From Planctomycetota bacterium (GTDB lineage: Bacteria; Planctomycetota; UBA1135; GCA-002748355): DNA of 34,793 bases. Numbering within the stretch: the stretch's first letter is position 1; every line of letters starts with the position of its first letter. The notes under the pieces were generated by a model, which searched no databases, was not told where the DNA came from, and was given only the letters and a program-made list of their open reading frames with translations. This document shows, piece after piece, positions 7,293 to 15,540 of this stretch. The stretch lies in the NCBI GenBank assembly GCA_002748355.1, contig PDSF01000005.1, positions 1 through 34,793 of the forward strand. Reading direction: 5' to 3'. Made by a program: the position numbers and the translations under genes.

Positions 7293-9965
7293 ATGAGAGC
7301 TCGCACTCCCGTCGAAGCATGCCTGGGCATAGGATCGTCGGGAATGCTTCTTCCTAGCAAGAGTTCGAATGCAGCTGGCTGGTGGGCCCTGGCGGCCTCC
7401 GTCCTGCTTTCCATGCTGCTCTGGCCCGAAGCTTGGTTTTTCGGTCGCTCTGTGTATTCGACCGACGCGATCTTCTCCTCGCTGCCTTGGGCCCAGCTCT
7501 TCGATGCGAAGATCTACAATCCCGAACTTGGCGACCAGGACCTCTATTTCTTTGGACAACTGGCTGCTGCCGTTCGCTGCCTGCACGAGTATGGGGTGTT
7601 GCCGACTTGGAACCCCAGCAGCTACAGCGGCGTGCCGCTGAGTGGCAATGTCCAGCTCTCGGTGCTCGACCCTCTGCACTTGGTGCTGGCGCTGTTCCAG
7701 CCCAGCGGCGAGCCGTTCTCGCCTTGGCGCCTAGCCCTAGGCTTGACCTGGACCGGCATTTTTCGCTTCGTCCTCTGCTGTCAGTTTTCCTTTTTGTGGC
7801 TGCGGCAGGTTTGCGGGAAGCCTTGGCTTTCGTTTTTCGCCGCGGCCGCGTTTGCGGCCGGTCCTTACGCCGCGCTCTGGTGGTTTTCGACGCCGGGGCA
7901 GGTGCTCGCCTTCTTCCCCGTCGCCCTCTACGGCATCGAACGAAGACTGCGCGGCGGCTCGCCCCGCTGGCTGCTGCTCTCCTGCGTCGGCTTGGCCATG
8001 ACGCATTACGGCGGGTATCCCCAAAGCTCCGGGCTCTTAGCGCTGTTCCTGCTTGGCTATGTCTATTGGCATGGGGAGCGGATCGACACTCGCCGCTCCC
8101 TGCTCGAGTGCCTCGGGGTCCTGATCGGGGCGGGCCTCTTGGCCTTACCGCAGCTGCTGCCCTTCTTGCTCTATGTGAGTGAGGGGGCGGTCTCCGAACT
8201 CCGCCATGCAGCAAACACGGCTCAGCTCGCAAGGCTCGAACTCGCCGACTGGCTCGCCACGGGGCTGGCCCTGGGCCTGGTCCTCTTCGCCTGGCATCTG
8301 CCGCAGACCTTCGGGCGAACGCCGCGCTGGCGGGTCTTCGTTGCGGGCATGCTGCTCGGTCTCGCGGTCGTGGCTCTGCGCTATTCGGGAAGTGATGGGG
8401 AAGGGCTCTACTGGCTCTTCCCGGGGATTTCCGGGCATCCGCTTTCCTCCTCGGGCTACGTGGGGGAAAGGGTTTTCATCGAGACCAATCAAGACCATGT
8501 CGGCCTGCTGCCGCTCTTGCTCATGCTTGCGGCTCTGCGGGGGCACGCCAGTCGCGTTGCCCTGTTCGGGCTCGCTGCCAGCCTTGTTCTCGCTTCGGGG
8601 GCCGGGGTTCTCTGTGCCCCGTTGCGCCTCTTGCTGCCCCTGCTCGAGCCCAGTCGTATTGCCGTCCTGGTGCCGCCGCTGCTCTCCCTGGGTCTGGTGC
8701 TAGCGGGGCGCTGGCTCCTTGCCTGCCCTGATTCGGAGCGGCCGCGTGAACTGCAACTGGCCGCTCTCGCCGTGTTCGGCTTTTTGCTGATCCTCTCATG
8801 CGACCACTTGATCCAGAGCCGGGTGAGTTTCGTGGATCGCGGGCTCTTGCCCGAGGTGCCGGTGAGCAGTTTCTTTGGGGTGCTTCGCGACGATAACGGC
8901 GATTTTTGGGCCTACAGTGGGCTCTTCGCCTCGTACCTGCGCTTGCCGCGCATGGGAGCTGGGACCGTTTTTGCGCTCTTGACCCTCTTCGTCTGCATCC
9001 GCGGCGCTCCGCGGACCAGGCTCTTTGCCAAGGGGCTCTTCGCTGTGGCGGTCTTGCTCCTGATCTGGCCGGGCTGGGGCTTTCAGCCGAGTCTTGCGCG
9101 CGAGCAGGTCTTTCCTCAGACGAAGCTGATCCGGTATCTGGTCCAGGAGAAGCAGCGGGATCCGGAGCTGCGCATCTACGCCCCGAACCATCAAGTCCTG
9201 CCCGGGAGTACGGCCGCCGTATATGGTTTGGACCGGGTGCTCGGGGTCGACGGCTTCGATCCCAAATACTACGTGAACCTCGCCTGCCACCTGCTGCGGG
9301 ATCCGGCCCTGGCCGATCAGCGCCGGCAATGGACGGCGGAGCGCATGCAGTTGGGGTCGCCGCTCTTCGACCTCTTCTCGGCGCGCTTGGTCGTGGCCAA
9401 GCAGGGCTGCACCTTCCCCTCGCACTTTGTCGAACGCTTCCGCGGCGAAGGCCTCGTCGTCGCGGAGAATCCTCGCGCATTGCCGCGCATGCAGTTTGTC
9501 TGTGAGAGTTTCTCCCTGGAGCAGCCGGAGAGGATCCTGAGCCAGGACCTCAGGCGTTCGGTGGGTTTGTATGGCTCGCTGCAGGCTCTGGGCCAGGTCG
9601 GAAGTCGCGGCGAAGTGCGGGTGCTCGAGCGGCGTCCGAATGGTGGCTACCTTTTGGAGGTCGAGAGCGACGGGGCCGGCTGGCTGGTGATCCAAGATGC
9701 TTTTTTGCCCGGTAGGCGGGCGCGGGTCGATGGCGAGGCGCGGGAGCTACAGCGTGCCAACATCGCCTTTGCTGCCTTGGCGCTCGCGGGGGGAAAGCAG
9801 CGGGTCGAGCTCTACTACGAGCCGCCGGGGCTCGCCTTGGGCCTCTATACGATGCTCCTGACCCTAGCAGGGCTCTTGGTCCTTCTGCTGTGGCCGTCGC
9901 TGCGGCCTTTCGCTACTTCGCCCCCTGCTTCCTCGCCGACTTCGAAGCGCGAAGTTTCGGGGTAA
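7293..9965 (+). CDS. YfhO-family multi-spanning membrane protein
   Basis: An 890-aa polytopic membrane protein with roughly a dozen hydrophobic helices, such as WWALAASVLLSMLLW near the start and LALGLYTMLLTLAGLLVLLL at the end. The first loop contains TWNPSSYSGVPLSGN, matching the PxWNPxxxxGxPxxxN signature of YfhO proteins. The C-terminal extracytoplasmic domain ends in the family pattern GWLVIQDAFLPGRRARVDG followed by VELYYEPP. YfhO proteins belong to the GT-C-like superfamily and are implicated in glycosylating lipoteichoic acid or other surface polymers in Firmicutes; the exact role in this host is unknown. It is divergent from a GT2/methyltransferase cluster, which supports a surface-glycan role. 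Start: ATG 7293 gives the longest form; ATG 7344, with AGGA about 9 nt upstream, is a credible alternative that still precedes the first helix. Confidence 0.85.
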   Translation: MRARTPVEACLGIGSSGMLLPSKSSNAAGWWALAASVLLSMLLWPEAWFFGRSVYSTDAIFSSLPWAQLFDAKIYNPELGDQDLYFFGQLAAAVRCLHEYGVLPTWNPSSYSGVPLSGNVQLSVLDPLHLVLALFQPSGEPFSPWRLALGLTWTGIFRFVLCCQFSFLWLRQVCGKPWLSFFAAAAFAAGPYAALWWFSTPGQVLAFFPVALYGIERRLRGGSPRWLLLSCVGLAMTHYGGYPQSSGLLALFLLGYVYWHGERIDTRRSLLECLGVLIGAGLLALPQLLPFLLYVSEGAVSELRHAANTAQLARLELADWLATGLALGLVLFAWHLPQTFGRTPRWRVFVAGMLLGLAVVALRYSGSDGEGLYWLFPGISGHPLSSSGYVGERVFIETNQDHVGLLPLLLMLAALRGHASRVALFGLAASLVLASGAGVLCAPLRLLLPLLEPSRIAVLVPPLLSLGLVLAGRWLLACPDSERPRELQLAALAVFGFLLILSCDHLIQSRVSFVDRGLLPEVPVSSFFGVLRDDNGDFWAYSGLFASYLRLPRMGAGTVFALLTLFVCIRGAPRTRLFAKGLFAVAVLLLIWPGWGFQPSLAREQVFPQTKLIRYLVQEKQRDPELRIYAPNHQVLPGSTAAVYGLDRVLGVDGFDPKYYVNLACHLLRDPALADQRRQWTAERMQLGSPLFDLFSARLVVAKQGCTFPSHFVERFRGEGLVVAENPRALPRMQFVCESFSLEQPERILSQDLRRSVGLYGSLQALGQVGSRGEVRVLERRPNGGYLLEVESDGAGWLVIQDAFLPGRRARVDGEARELQRANIAFAALALAGGKQRVELYYEPPGLALGLYTMLLTLAGLLVLLLWPSLRPFATSPPASSPTSKREVSG

Positions 9966-9982
9966 GCGGGCTCCGAGCCAGG

Positions 9983-10004
9983 CGCCCAGACCATTGGCTG
10001 GGCG
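9983..10004. terminator. Hairpin 1 of 3 in the convergent gap
   Basis: CGCCCAG (9983-9989) pairs perfectly with CTGGGCG (9998-10004) around an 8-nt loop, 18 nt after the yfhO stop. There is no T-run. It is a likely 3'-end hairpin for yfhO. Confidence 0.45.
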
Positions 10005-10019
10005 AAACCGTCCCGTGAA

Positions 10020-10073
10020 ACAGCTTCGCGGCCGCAGAGCTGCGGGTCCGCTGCTCTGCTGCCGCGAAGCTGT
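10020..10073. repeat. Long 21-bp palindromic hairpin between convergent genes (2 of 3)
   Basis: The left arm 10020-10040 and right arm 10053-10073 pair along 21 positions with a single mismatch (10033 against 10060). The outer 13 bp (ACAGCTTCGCGGC against its complement) and the inner 7 bp (GCAGAGC) are each perfect; the loop is 12 nt. It sits between yfhO and the ALDH7 gene, which end facing each other, so it could fold in both transcripts as a bidirectional terminator or RNA-stability element. There is no U-tract. Confidence 0.6.
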
Positions 10074-10079
10074 GGTGCC

Positions 10080-10103
10080 GGCGTACGGCTGCGCCAGTAC
10101 GCC
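10080..10103. terminator. Hairpin 3 of 3 in the convergent gap
   Basis: GGCGTAC (10080-10086) pairs perfectly with GTACGCC (10097-10103) around a 10-nt loop, 16 nt before the ALDH7 stop codon. There is no T-run on either strand. It is probably the 3'-end hairpin of the ALDH7 transcript. Confidence 0.4.
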
Positions 10104-10119
10104 TCCTTCGAGCTGGGGC

Positions 10120-11643
10120 TCAGTCGCCGAACTGGAGGCCCTGGGCGAGGGGCAGCTCGGTGCCGTAGTTGAGGGTGCTGGTCTGGCGCCGCATGTAGGC
10201 CTTCCACGAATCGCTACCCGACTCGCGTCCACCGCCGGTCTCCTTTTCGCCACCGAAGGCGCCGCCGATCTCGGCGCCGGAAGTCCCGAGGTTGACGTTG
10301 GCGATGCCGCAGTCCGAACCCTGGGGGCTGAGGAAGAGTTCGGCGTGGCGAGCGCTGCTGGTGAAGATCGCCGAGGAGAGGCCCTGCGGCACCTCATTGT
10401 GGAAGCGGATGGCTTCGTCGTAGTCCTCGACCTCGATCAGGTAGAGGATGGGGGCGAAGGTCTCCTCATGGACAATCGGCATATCGTGCTTGGCGCGGAT
10501 GATGCACGGTTTGACGAAGTGGCCGCCGCCGAGGTGCCCGCGCAGCTCCAGGGGCTCGCCGCCACAGAGCAGCTCGCCGCCCTGCTCCTGAGCCGCGGCG
10601 ATGGCCTTCTGCATGGTCGCGACGGAGCCTTCGTCGATCAGCGGACCCATGAGCGTGGCCTCGTCGAGTGGGTCGCCGATGCAGACCGTCTCGTAGGCGG
10701 TGAGCAGGCGACGCTCGAGCTCCGCGCGGATGCCCTTTTGGGCGAGGACGCGGCGAGTCGAGGTGCAGCGCTGGCCGGCGGTGCCCACGGCTCCGAAGAG
10801 GATGGCGCGCAGGGCCAGGTCGATGTCGGCATCGTCGAGGACGATGACAGCGTTGTTGCCACCGAGTTCGAGGATGCTGCGTCCGAAGCGGGCCGAGACG
10901 GTCTTGGCGACGTGGCGTCCCATGTTCGTCGAACCGGTCATCGAGATCAGGGGCAAGGTCGGGTCGTTGAGCATCGCTTCGCCCACCTGGCTGCCGCGGC
11001 CGACGGCCAGGGACACGCAGGCCCCAAAGCCGTCTTCTTCGAGGACCTTGCCGGCGATCATCGTGGTGGCGATGGCACAGAGCGGGGTCGAGGAGCTGGG
11101 CTTCCAGATCAGCGAATCGCCACAGACAAGGGCGAGCATCGCGTTCCAGGCCCAAACGGCGACCGGGAAGTTGAAGGCGGTAATGACACCGACGGTGCCG
11201 AGCGGCTGCCAGGTTTCCCGCATCGAGTGCAAGGGGCGTTCGCTCTGGATGGTCAGGCCGTAGAGCTGGCGCGAGAGGCCGACGGCGAAGTCTGCGATGT
11301 CGATGGCCTCCTGCACTTCGCCGAGTCCTTCCTGGTAGATCTTGCCCATTTCCAGGGAGATGAGCTTGCCCAGGGGCTCCTTTTGTTGGCGCAGGGCCTC
11401 GCCGATGCGGCGGACGTATTCACCGCGCTTGGGAGCGGGGAGGGCGCGCCAGCGCAGGAAGGCGTCGTGCGCTTGCTCGGAGACGGCTCGGTACTCCTCG
11501 GCTGAGCACTGGGCGACCTTGCCGATGACCTCGCCGGATGCGGGGCTGCGGCTCTCGAGCTGTCCACCTGTACCTTCCTTCCAGGTGCCGGTGTAGACGC
11601 CGGGATTTAGGGTTGTGAGCCCGAGTTCCTTGAGGAATTCCAT
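10120..11643 (-). CDS. ALDH7-family aldehyde dehydrogenase (alpha-aminoadipic semialdehyde / piperideine-6-carboxylate dehydrogenase)
   Basis: A 507-aa NAD(P)-dependent aldehyde dehydrogenase closely resembling antiquitin (ALDH7A1) and bacterial AmaB/Pcd, which oxidise alpha-aminoadipic semialdehyde to alpha-aminoadipate in lysine degradation. The oxyanion Asn158 lies in TAFNFP, the general base Glu259 in LELGGNN, and the nucleophile Cys293 in GTAGQRCTSTRR. The C-terminus has the antiquitin-type segments GGAFGGEKETGGGRESGSD, MRRQTSTLNYG and LPLAQGLQF. Start ATG 11641-11643 is supported by AAGGAG six bases upstream; the frame extends to 11784 but that part is not ALDH-like. No other lysine-catabolism gene is near, so the pathway is inferred from family only. 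It lies 150 bp downstream of the ligase-like gene on the same strand and converges on yfhO. Confidence 0.9.
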   Translation of the reverse strand: MEFLKELGLTTLNPGVYTGTWKEGTGGQLESRSPASGEVIGKVAQCSAEEYRAVSEQAHDAFLRWRALPAPKRGEYVRRIGEALRQQKEPLGKLISLEMGKIYQEGLGEVQEAIDIADFAVGLSRQLYGLTIQSERPLHSMRETWQPLGTVGVITAFNFPVAVWAWNAMLALVCGDSLIWKPSSSTPLCAIATTMIAGKVLEEDGFGACVSLAVGRGSQVGEAMLNDPTLPLISMTGSTNMGRHVAKTVSARFGRSILELGGNNAVIVLDDADIDLALRAILFGAVGTAGQRCTSTRRVLAQKGIRAELERRLLTAYETVCIGDPLDEATLMGPLIDEGSVATMQKAIAAAQEQGGELLCGGEPLELRGHLGGGHFVKPCIIRAKHDMPIVHEETFAPILYLIEVEDYDEAIRFHNEVPQGLSSAIFTSSARHAELFLSPQGSDCGIANVNLGTSGAEIGGAFGGEKETGGGRESGSDSWKAYMRRQTSTLNYGTELPLAQGLQFGD

Positions 11644-11649
11644 CTTCGT

Positions 11650-11655
11650 CTCCTT
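11650..11655 (-). promoter_or_regulatory. Shine-Dalgarno of the ALDH7 gene
   Basis: On the minus strand this reads AAGGAG with 6 nt to ATG 11643. It settles the start in favour of 11643 over the upstream in-frame start at 11784. Confidence 0.75.
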
Positions 11656-11793
11656 ACGTGCGCTGCGCGGGGTTTGAATGCGAGGGAGGATAACCGGAGT
11701 CGCGACCGGAACAGAGTCTTCCTCGGTAGAGTTCTCCAGCTCGAAGCTCTCTGCCTGGGTCCTGCTGCTAGGGCATCGAGGCAAACGGCGCTG

Positions 11794-13989
11794 CTAGCGG
11801 AACTCGGGCGCCTCAGGGAAGAGTTCGCGGCCGAGCTTGCGCAGCTTGCTGTGCAGGGAAAGCAGGCGCATCGGCTGCTGGTTGGGCTTGGCGCTGGCGG
11901 CTTCGATCTTGCGTAGGGTCTCGAGCAGAAGGCTCTGATCGGCGAGCTGGCGCAGCACTGTGAGGATTCTCTCAATGTCCACCTGGATCAGGGCGTAGCG
12001 CAGATCGATGCGCATCAGGTCGCGGTGCCCCGGAAAGCTGCGGCGGAGTTCGCGAATCGCGTCGAGGCCGGGCTGGAGCTTGCTCGCTGCCGGGGCGCGG
12101 CGCAGATCGTCGAGGGTGAGCAGGGCGCGTCGCAGCTGCATGTACGCATGCCGAACGGCAGCGGCTCCGGGATAGCCTGGGTGCAGCTGCTCGAGCTCTT
12201 CGATGGCTGCCATGCCGCGCTGGCGCAGGTCGCTGCGTTCGAAGCCCAGCAGCGCCAGCATGTAGAGGGCCGCGTAGTGGTATCGATCGCGCTGCAGAAC
12301 CAGGTTGAGGTCGGGGAGCAATTGCGAGCCTCGGGCGCGCAGGGCTGCGAGCTGGGCTCGCTTCTCGGCAGGCCAGTCTTTGCTGCTTTGCTCGCTGGGC
12401 AACTGCTGCAGCAGCTCTCGGCTGCGCAAGACCCGAAGGTAGCGCCACTCCGGTTCGAAGGGGTCGTATTGCACCGCCAAGTCCAGGCTGCGCAGGGTCT
12501 TTGCGACGTCTTCCAGGCTTTGCTGCCCTTGACGGAGCTGGCGCGCGTGCGCGGCGCTGAAGCTGCTGCCGGCGAGGAGGGAGAGCCCGAGCAGGGTGAG
12601 CATCAGGGCGGAGCCGATGCGCAGGTACTTGGTGAAGCCCGGGGTGCACGGGCTTTCGCCGTCCGAAAACTCTCCGTTTTGCCAGAGCCATGTGCGGAAG
12701 CTCGGCCCAGGGAGGGAGAGGGCCAGCAAGGCGATGAGGGCGAAGGCGGCCGGCGCGTTGAACAAGGGGGCCCGGCTCAGGGTCAGCGGCAGGAAGGCTG
12801 CCAGTGCAGCGGCTGCCAGCAGGGGCATGCGCCGCTGGCGGATCAGCCGCAGGCTCGCGAAAAGTACGCCTAGGCAAAGGCCCAGGCCGAGTAGACCGAA
12901 CTCGGCAAAGAGCTGCAGCGGGTCGTTGTGAGCCGTGTGGATGCGCGTCGAGCGTAATCCGGCACCCTGCATCGACAGGGCGATTTCCTCGTGGTCGCGG
13001 TAGGGGGGAAACTCGGCTTGGAAGCCGCCAGCGCCTACGCCCAGCAGGAGGTGCTCGCGGGCCATCTTGAGTACGGCCGGATAGAGCCGCTGGCGTACCT
13101 GAAGGGTGGAGACCTGGCTCTGCGCCTGGGCGTGGCTTCGGGGTCCGATCTGCTCCAGCGCTGGCGGCCGCGAGCGGAGGGCGAAGAAGCCCAGAGTCGG
13201 CGCCAGGCAGGCGATGGCGGCGAGGGCCAAGAGGGCCCGTTGCGGCCAGACTCGCCTCGGTGCCAGCCGGAAGCGCACGACGAGGAAGATCCCGAAGAGG
13301 ATGCTCCAGCCAAGCAGGGCAGCGCGCCCTCCATTCACTCCCAGGTAGAGCCCGGCAAAGAGCAGGACCGGTAGGGCCAATCGCGGGGCCAGTCCCAGAC
13401 TGGCAGCGCTAGCCAGCAGCGTCCATTCGGCGGCAGCATTGCGGTTCCCGAGGGTGGAGACCGGTTCGTGGGGCGCGGCGAAGCCCGCCGGGAAATCCCA
13501 GCCCAGCGCCTGGGCCAGCCCATAGAGGGAGCTGATCAGGACGGCCAGGGCCAAGCCGCGGAGCAGGGCCTGCCGCGCCGCGCGCCCGCGCGGCAGGAGG
13601 AAGGGAACGAGGGCGAGGGAGAGCCAGTAGCCGGCCTCTTCGAGGCCGGAGTAGCGGTCCCCGGCCCAGAGCAGGGAGAGCAGCGCTAGGTCGGGAAGAC
13701 AGGCGAAGGCTAGGAGTGGGCCGCGCGGCATGCGCAGCAAGCGGTCTGGAGTTGCGAAGGCCAGGGCCGCCATCAAGAGGGCCAAGAGGCCGCGGCGACT
13801 GCGCTCGAAGTCGAGCCATTCGGGGTCGAAAGGCAGGGTCAGCAGCAGCGGCAGGGCAAAGACCAGGAGCAGGAGGTAGCCAGGGACACAGCTCTCCGAA
13901 TCCTGCGGCAGCCCTTCCTCAGGCAGCGCTTGCGGGTGTGTTCCAGGAGGAAGCCCAGGAACACTCGCAGGAAGACTAGCAGGCCCCAT
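11794..13989 (-). CDS. O-antigen ligase-like (Wzy_C/WaaL superfamily) membrane protein with long C-terminal helical region
   Basis: A 731-aa protein. Residues 35-430 hold about ten hydrophobic segments. The motif GNRNAAAEW (181-189) and the family signature LLGVGAGGFQAEFPPYR (315-331), then THNDPLQL-like TAHNDPLQLFAEFGLLGLG (352-370), identify the Wzy_C fold; His354 in this motif is the position generally found essential in WaaL-type ligases. A further helix (about 458-476) precedes a soluble alpha-helical region 480-731 with TPR-like spacing of Leu and Ala. Such ligases and polymerases transfer lipid-linked glycans onto lipid A, peptidoglycan or protein; which acceptor applies is unknown. 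The GTG-free ATG start (13989) lies 11 nt after the ftsY TGA, with AGAGGG upstream, so it is probably in the nusB-ftsY transcript. Confidence 0.85.
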   Translation of the reverse strand: MGPASLPASVPGLPPGTHPQALPEEGLPQDSESCVPGYLLLLVFALPLLLTLPFDPEWLDFERSRRGLLALLMAALAFATPDRLLRMPRGPLLAFACLPDLALLSLLWAGDRYSGLEEAGYWLSLALVPFLLPRGRAARQALLRGLALAVLISSLYGLAQALGWDFPAGFAAPHEPVSTLGNRNAAAEWTLLASAASLGLAPRLALPVLLFAGLYLGVNGGRAALLGWSILFGIFLVVRFRLAPRRVWPQRALLALAAIACLAPTLGFFALRSRPPALEQIGPRSHAQAQSQVSTLQVRQRLYPAVLKMAREHLLLGVGAGGFQAEFPPYRDHEEIALSMQGAGLRSTRIHTAHNDPLQLFAEFGLLGLGLCLGVLFASLRLIRQRRMPLLAAAALAAFLPLTLSRAPLFNAPAAFALIALLALSLPGPSFRTWLWQNGEFSDGESPCTPGFTKYLRIGSALMLTLLGLSLLAGSSFSAAHARQLRQGQQSLEDVAKTLRSLDLAVQYDPFEPEWRYLRVLRSRELLQQLPSEQSSKDWPAEKRAQLAALRARGSQLLPDLNLVLQRDRYHYAALYMLALLGFERSDLRQRGMAAIEELEQLHPGYPGAAAVRHAYMQLRRALLTLDDLRRAPAASKLQPGLDAIRELRRSFPGHRDLMRIDLRYALIQVDIERILTVLRQLADQSLLLETLRKIEAASAKPNQQPMRLLSLHSKLRKLGRELFPEAPEFR

Positions 13990-14000
13990 GCCGCGCCCTC

Positions 14001-14942
14001 TCAGCTGGACGGAGTCTCGCCGGCAGAATTGAGGGCATCACCGAGCACGCCATCGACGAACTGCTGACTGTCGAAGGGCACCAGATCTTCCACCTGCTCG
14101 CCCACGCCACAAAACTTGACTGGCACCGAGATCGATGCGCGGATGCCAAAGACCGCGCCGCCCTTGGCCGTGCCGTCGAGCTTGGCCAGGATCAACCCGC
14201 TAATCGGGGCCACCTGAGAGAATTCTCCCGCTTGCCGGATCGCGTTCTGGCCGGTGGTGGCATCCAGGACCAGGAGGGCTTCGTGTGGGGCGCCGGGGAT
14301 ACGTTTGCGGATGACCTGGACGATCTTCTCCAGCTCGCGCATCAGGTTCTTTTGGGTGTGCAGGCGTCCGGCGGTATCAACGATCAGGTAGTCGATGCCC
14401 CGGGCCAGCGCCGCCTCGGTGGCGTCGTAGGCCACCGCTGCGGGATCGGCCCCCGTCGCCTGCTTGATGATGTCGATGCCGATGCGTTCGGCCCAGAGCG
14501 CTAGCTGCTCGACGGCGGCGGCGCGGAAGGTGTCCGAGGCACAGACCATGACCTTGTGGCCCTGGTCCTTGAGATACTTGCTCAGCTTGGCAATCGAGGT
14601 GGTCTTGCCAGCGCCGTTGACCCCAGCGACGAGGACGACCGTCGGGCCGGAGCTGGCACGGGCGAGCACGCCTTCGCAGCCCTCGATTCGGCGTAGTAGA
14701 CGTTCCCGCAGGAAGTCTTTGACTTCGGCGACTTCGCGGATCTGTTTCTTGCGGTAGGCGTTTTGGATCTCTTCGACCAGGGCACTGCCGGTGGGCCCGA
14801 GGTCGGCGGTGTAGAGCAGTTCTTCCAGCTCTTCGATGAACTCATCATCGAGGACGCGGCCGCCGCCAAAGAGACGAGCGAGCCCCCCGCTGAGCTTGTC
14901 GCGGGTCTTTTTTAGCCCCTTGAGTAGCTTGCCGAAGACCAT
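14001..14942 (-). CDS. ftsY: Signal recognition particle receptor FtsY
   Basis: A 313-aa SRP receptor GTPase that docks SRP-ribosome complexes at the membrane for co-translational insertion. It has an N domain (about 1-95) and a G domain: P-loop GVNGAGKTT (107-115), DTFRAAA (137-143, SRP-family insertion box region), DTAGR (189-193), TGQNA (230-234), AKLDGTAKGG (253-262; TKLD is more usual) and the C-terminal GVGEQVEDLVPF. It lacks the long acidic A domain of the E. coli protein, as in many bacteria; the short basic N-terminus KLLKGLKKTRDKL may bind membrane. Start ATG 14940-14942 lies 2 nt past the nusB TGA, indicating coupled translation. Together with yidC in this window it covers the membrane-insertion pathway. 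Confidence 0.97.
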   Translation of the reverse strand: MVFGKLLKGLKKTRDKLSGGLARLFGGGRVLDDEFIEELEELLYTADLGPTGSALVEEIQNAYRKKQIREVAEVKDFLRERLLRRIEGCEGVLARASSGPTVVLVAGVNGAGKTTSIAKLSKYLKDQGHKVMVCASDTFRAAAVEQLALWAERIGIDIIKQATGADPAAVAYDATEAALARGIDYLIVDTAGRLHTQKNLMRELEKIVQVIRKRIPGAPHEALLVLDATTGQNAIRQAGEFSQVAPISGLILAKLDGTAKGGAVFGIRASISVPVKFCGVGEQVEDLVPFDSQQFVDGVLGDALNSAGETPSS

Positions 14943-14944
14943 GC

Positions 14945-15415
14945 TCAGGCCTCCTTGGGCTGGGAACCCGAGGGCTTGGAATCGGCTTCGGAGTCGGAAG
15001 CCTTGGAACTCTCAAGATGCTCGTTCTTGACTCGGTCGAGGATGCCGTTGATGAAGGCGCCCGAGTTGGCGGTCGAGAACTTCTTGCCCAGTTCGATGGC
15101 CTCGTTGATCGAGACCTTCGGCGGGATGTCATCGCAGTAGAGCAGCTCGAAGATCGCCATGCGCAGCACATTGCGATCGATCGTCGCCATCCGGCGCAGG
15201 TCCCAGTTGCGGGCGACCTTGCCGAGCATCTGATCGAGCTCGGGGCGCAGCTCTTTGGTGCCAGAGACTAGGCGCAGGGCAAAGTCCTGGACCTGCCGAT
15301 CACGCGAGGCCTCGGCAAGGAAGGCTCCGAGATCCTCCAGTACGGCCTTGCCTCGCAGGTCGAGCTGGTAAAGGAACTGGAGTGCGACTTCGCGGGCTAT
15401 AGTCCGGCGACGCAT
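14945..15415 (-). CDS. nusB: Transcription antitermination factor NusB
   Basis: A 156-aa NusB, which with NusE (S10) binds boxA RNA in rRNA antitermination. The N-terminus RRRTIAREVALQFLYQLDL matches the conserved NusB start; the middle segment WDLRRMATIDRNVLRMAIFEL and the EAIELGKKFSTANSGAFINGILD segment are diagnostic. The C-terminus carries a charged Ser/Lys/Glu-rich tail of about 20 residues. Start ATG 15413-15415 is chosen from the homology; the frame continues upstream through the 9-bp repeat to 15529 but gives no NusB-like sequence. No strong Shine-Dalgarno is visible. It is followed by ftsY after 2 nt and preceded by ribH on the same strand. Confidence 0.95.
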   Translation of the reverse strand: MRRRTIAREVALQFLYQLDLRGKAVLEDLGAFLAEASRDRQVQDFALRLVSGTKELRPELDQMLGKVARNWDLRRMATIDRNVLRMAIFELLYCDDIPPKVSINEAIELGKKFSTANSGAFINGILDRVKNEHLESSKASDSEADSKPSGSQPKEA

Positions 15416-15470
15416 GACGTAGGTGACACAGAGCAGAGGGTGGAAAAGAGTCGCGTCCGGGTAGGAGCGG

Positions 15471-15540
15471 AGCAAGAAGAACAAGGAGCGCAAGCAGCGC
15501 AAGGAGCGCGAGCAGCGCGAGCAGCGCAAGCAGCGCGATA
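15471..15540. repeat. 9-bp tandem repeat upstream of nusB
   Basis: Seven imperfect copies of a 9-bp unit (consensus CGCRAGSAG on the plus strand) run from 15471 to 15533, plus a partial eighth to 15540. The copies from 15489 onward are the most regular. It lies in the 167-bp ribH-nusB gap, on the 5' side of nusB. On the minus strand one frame reads repeated Ala-Leu-Leu, but I do not regard that as a gene. It may be length-variable and could alter the nusB-ftsY leader. Confidence 0.7.

Noticed and set aside
7143..7679. Upstream extension of the GT2 reading frame
   Set aside because: The GT2 homology begins at ATG 7142; the upstream part is antisense to yfhO and has no motif.
9994..11505. 503-codon open frame on the plus strand
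   Set aside because: It is fully antisense to the ALDH7 gene, whose motifs and ribosome-binding site are clear. It is an artefact of high GC at third positions.
15471..15540. Possible CRISPR array
   Set aside because: The units are 9 bp and contiguous with no spacers; no cas gene is present.
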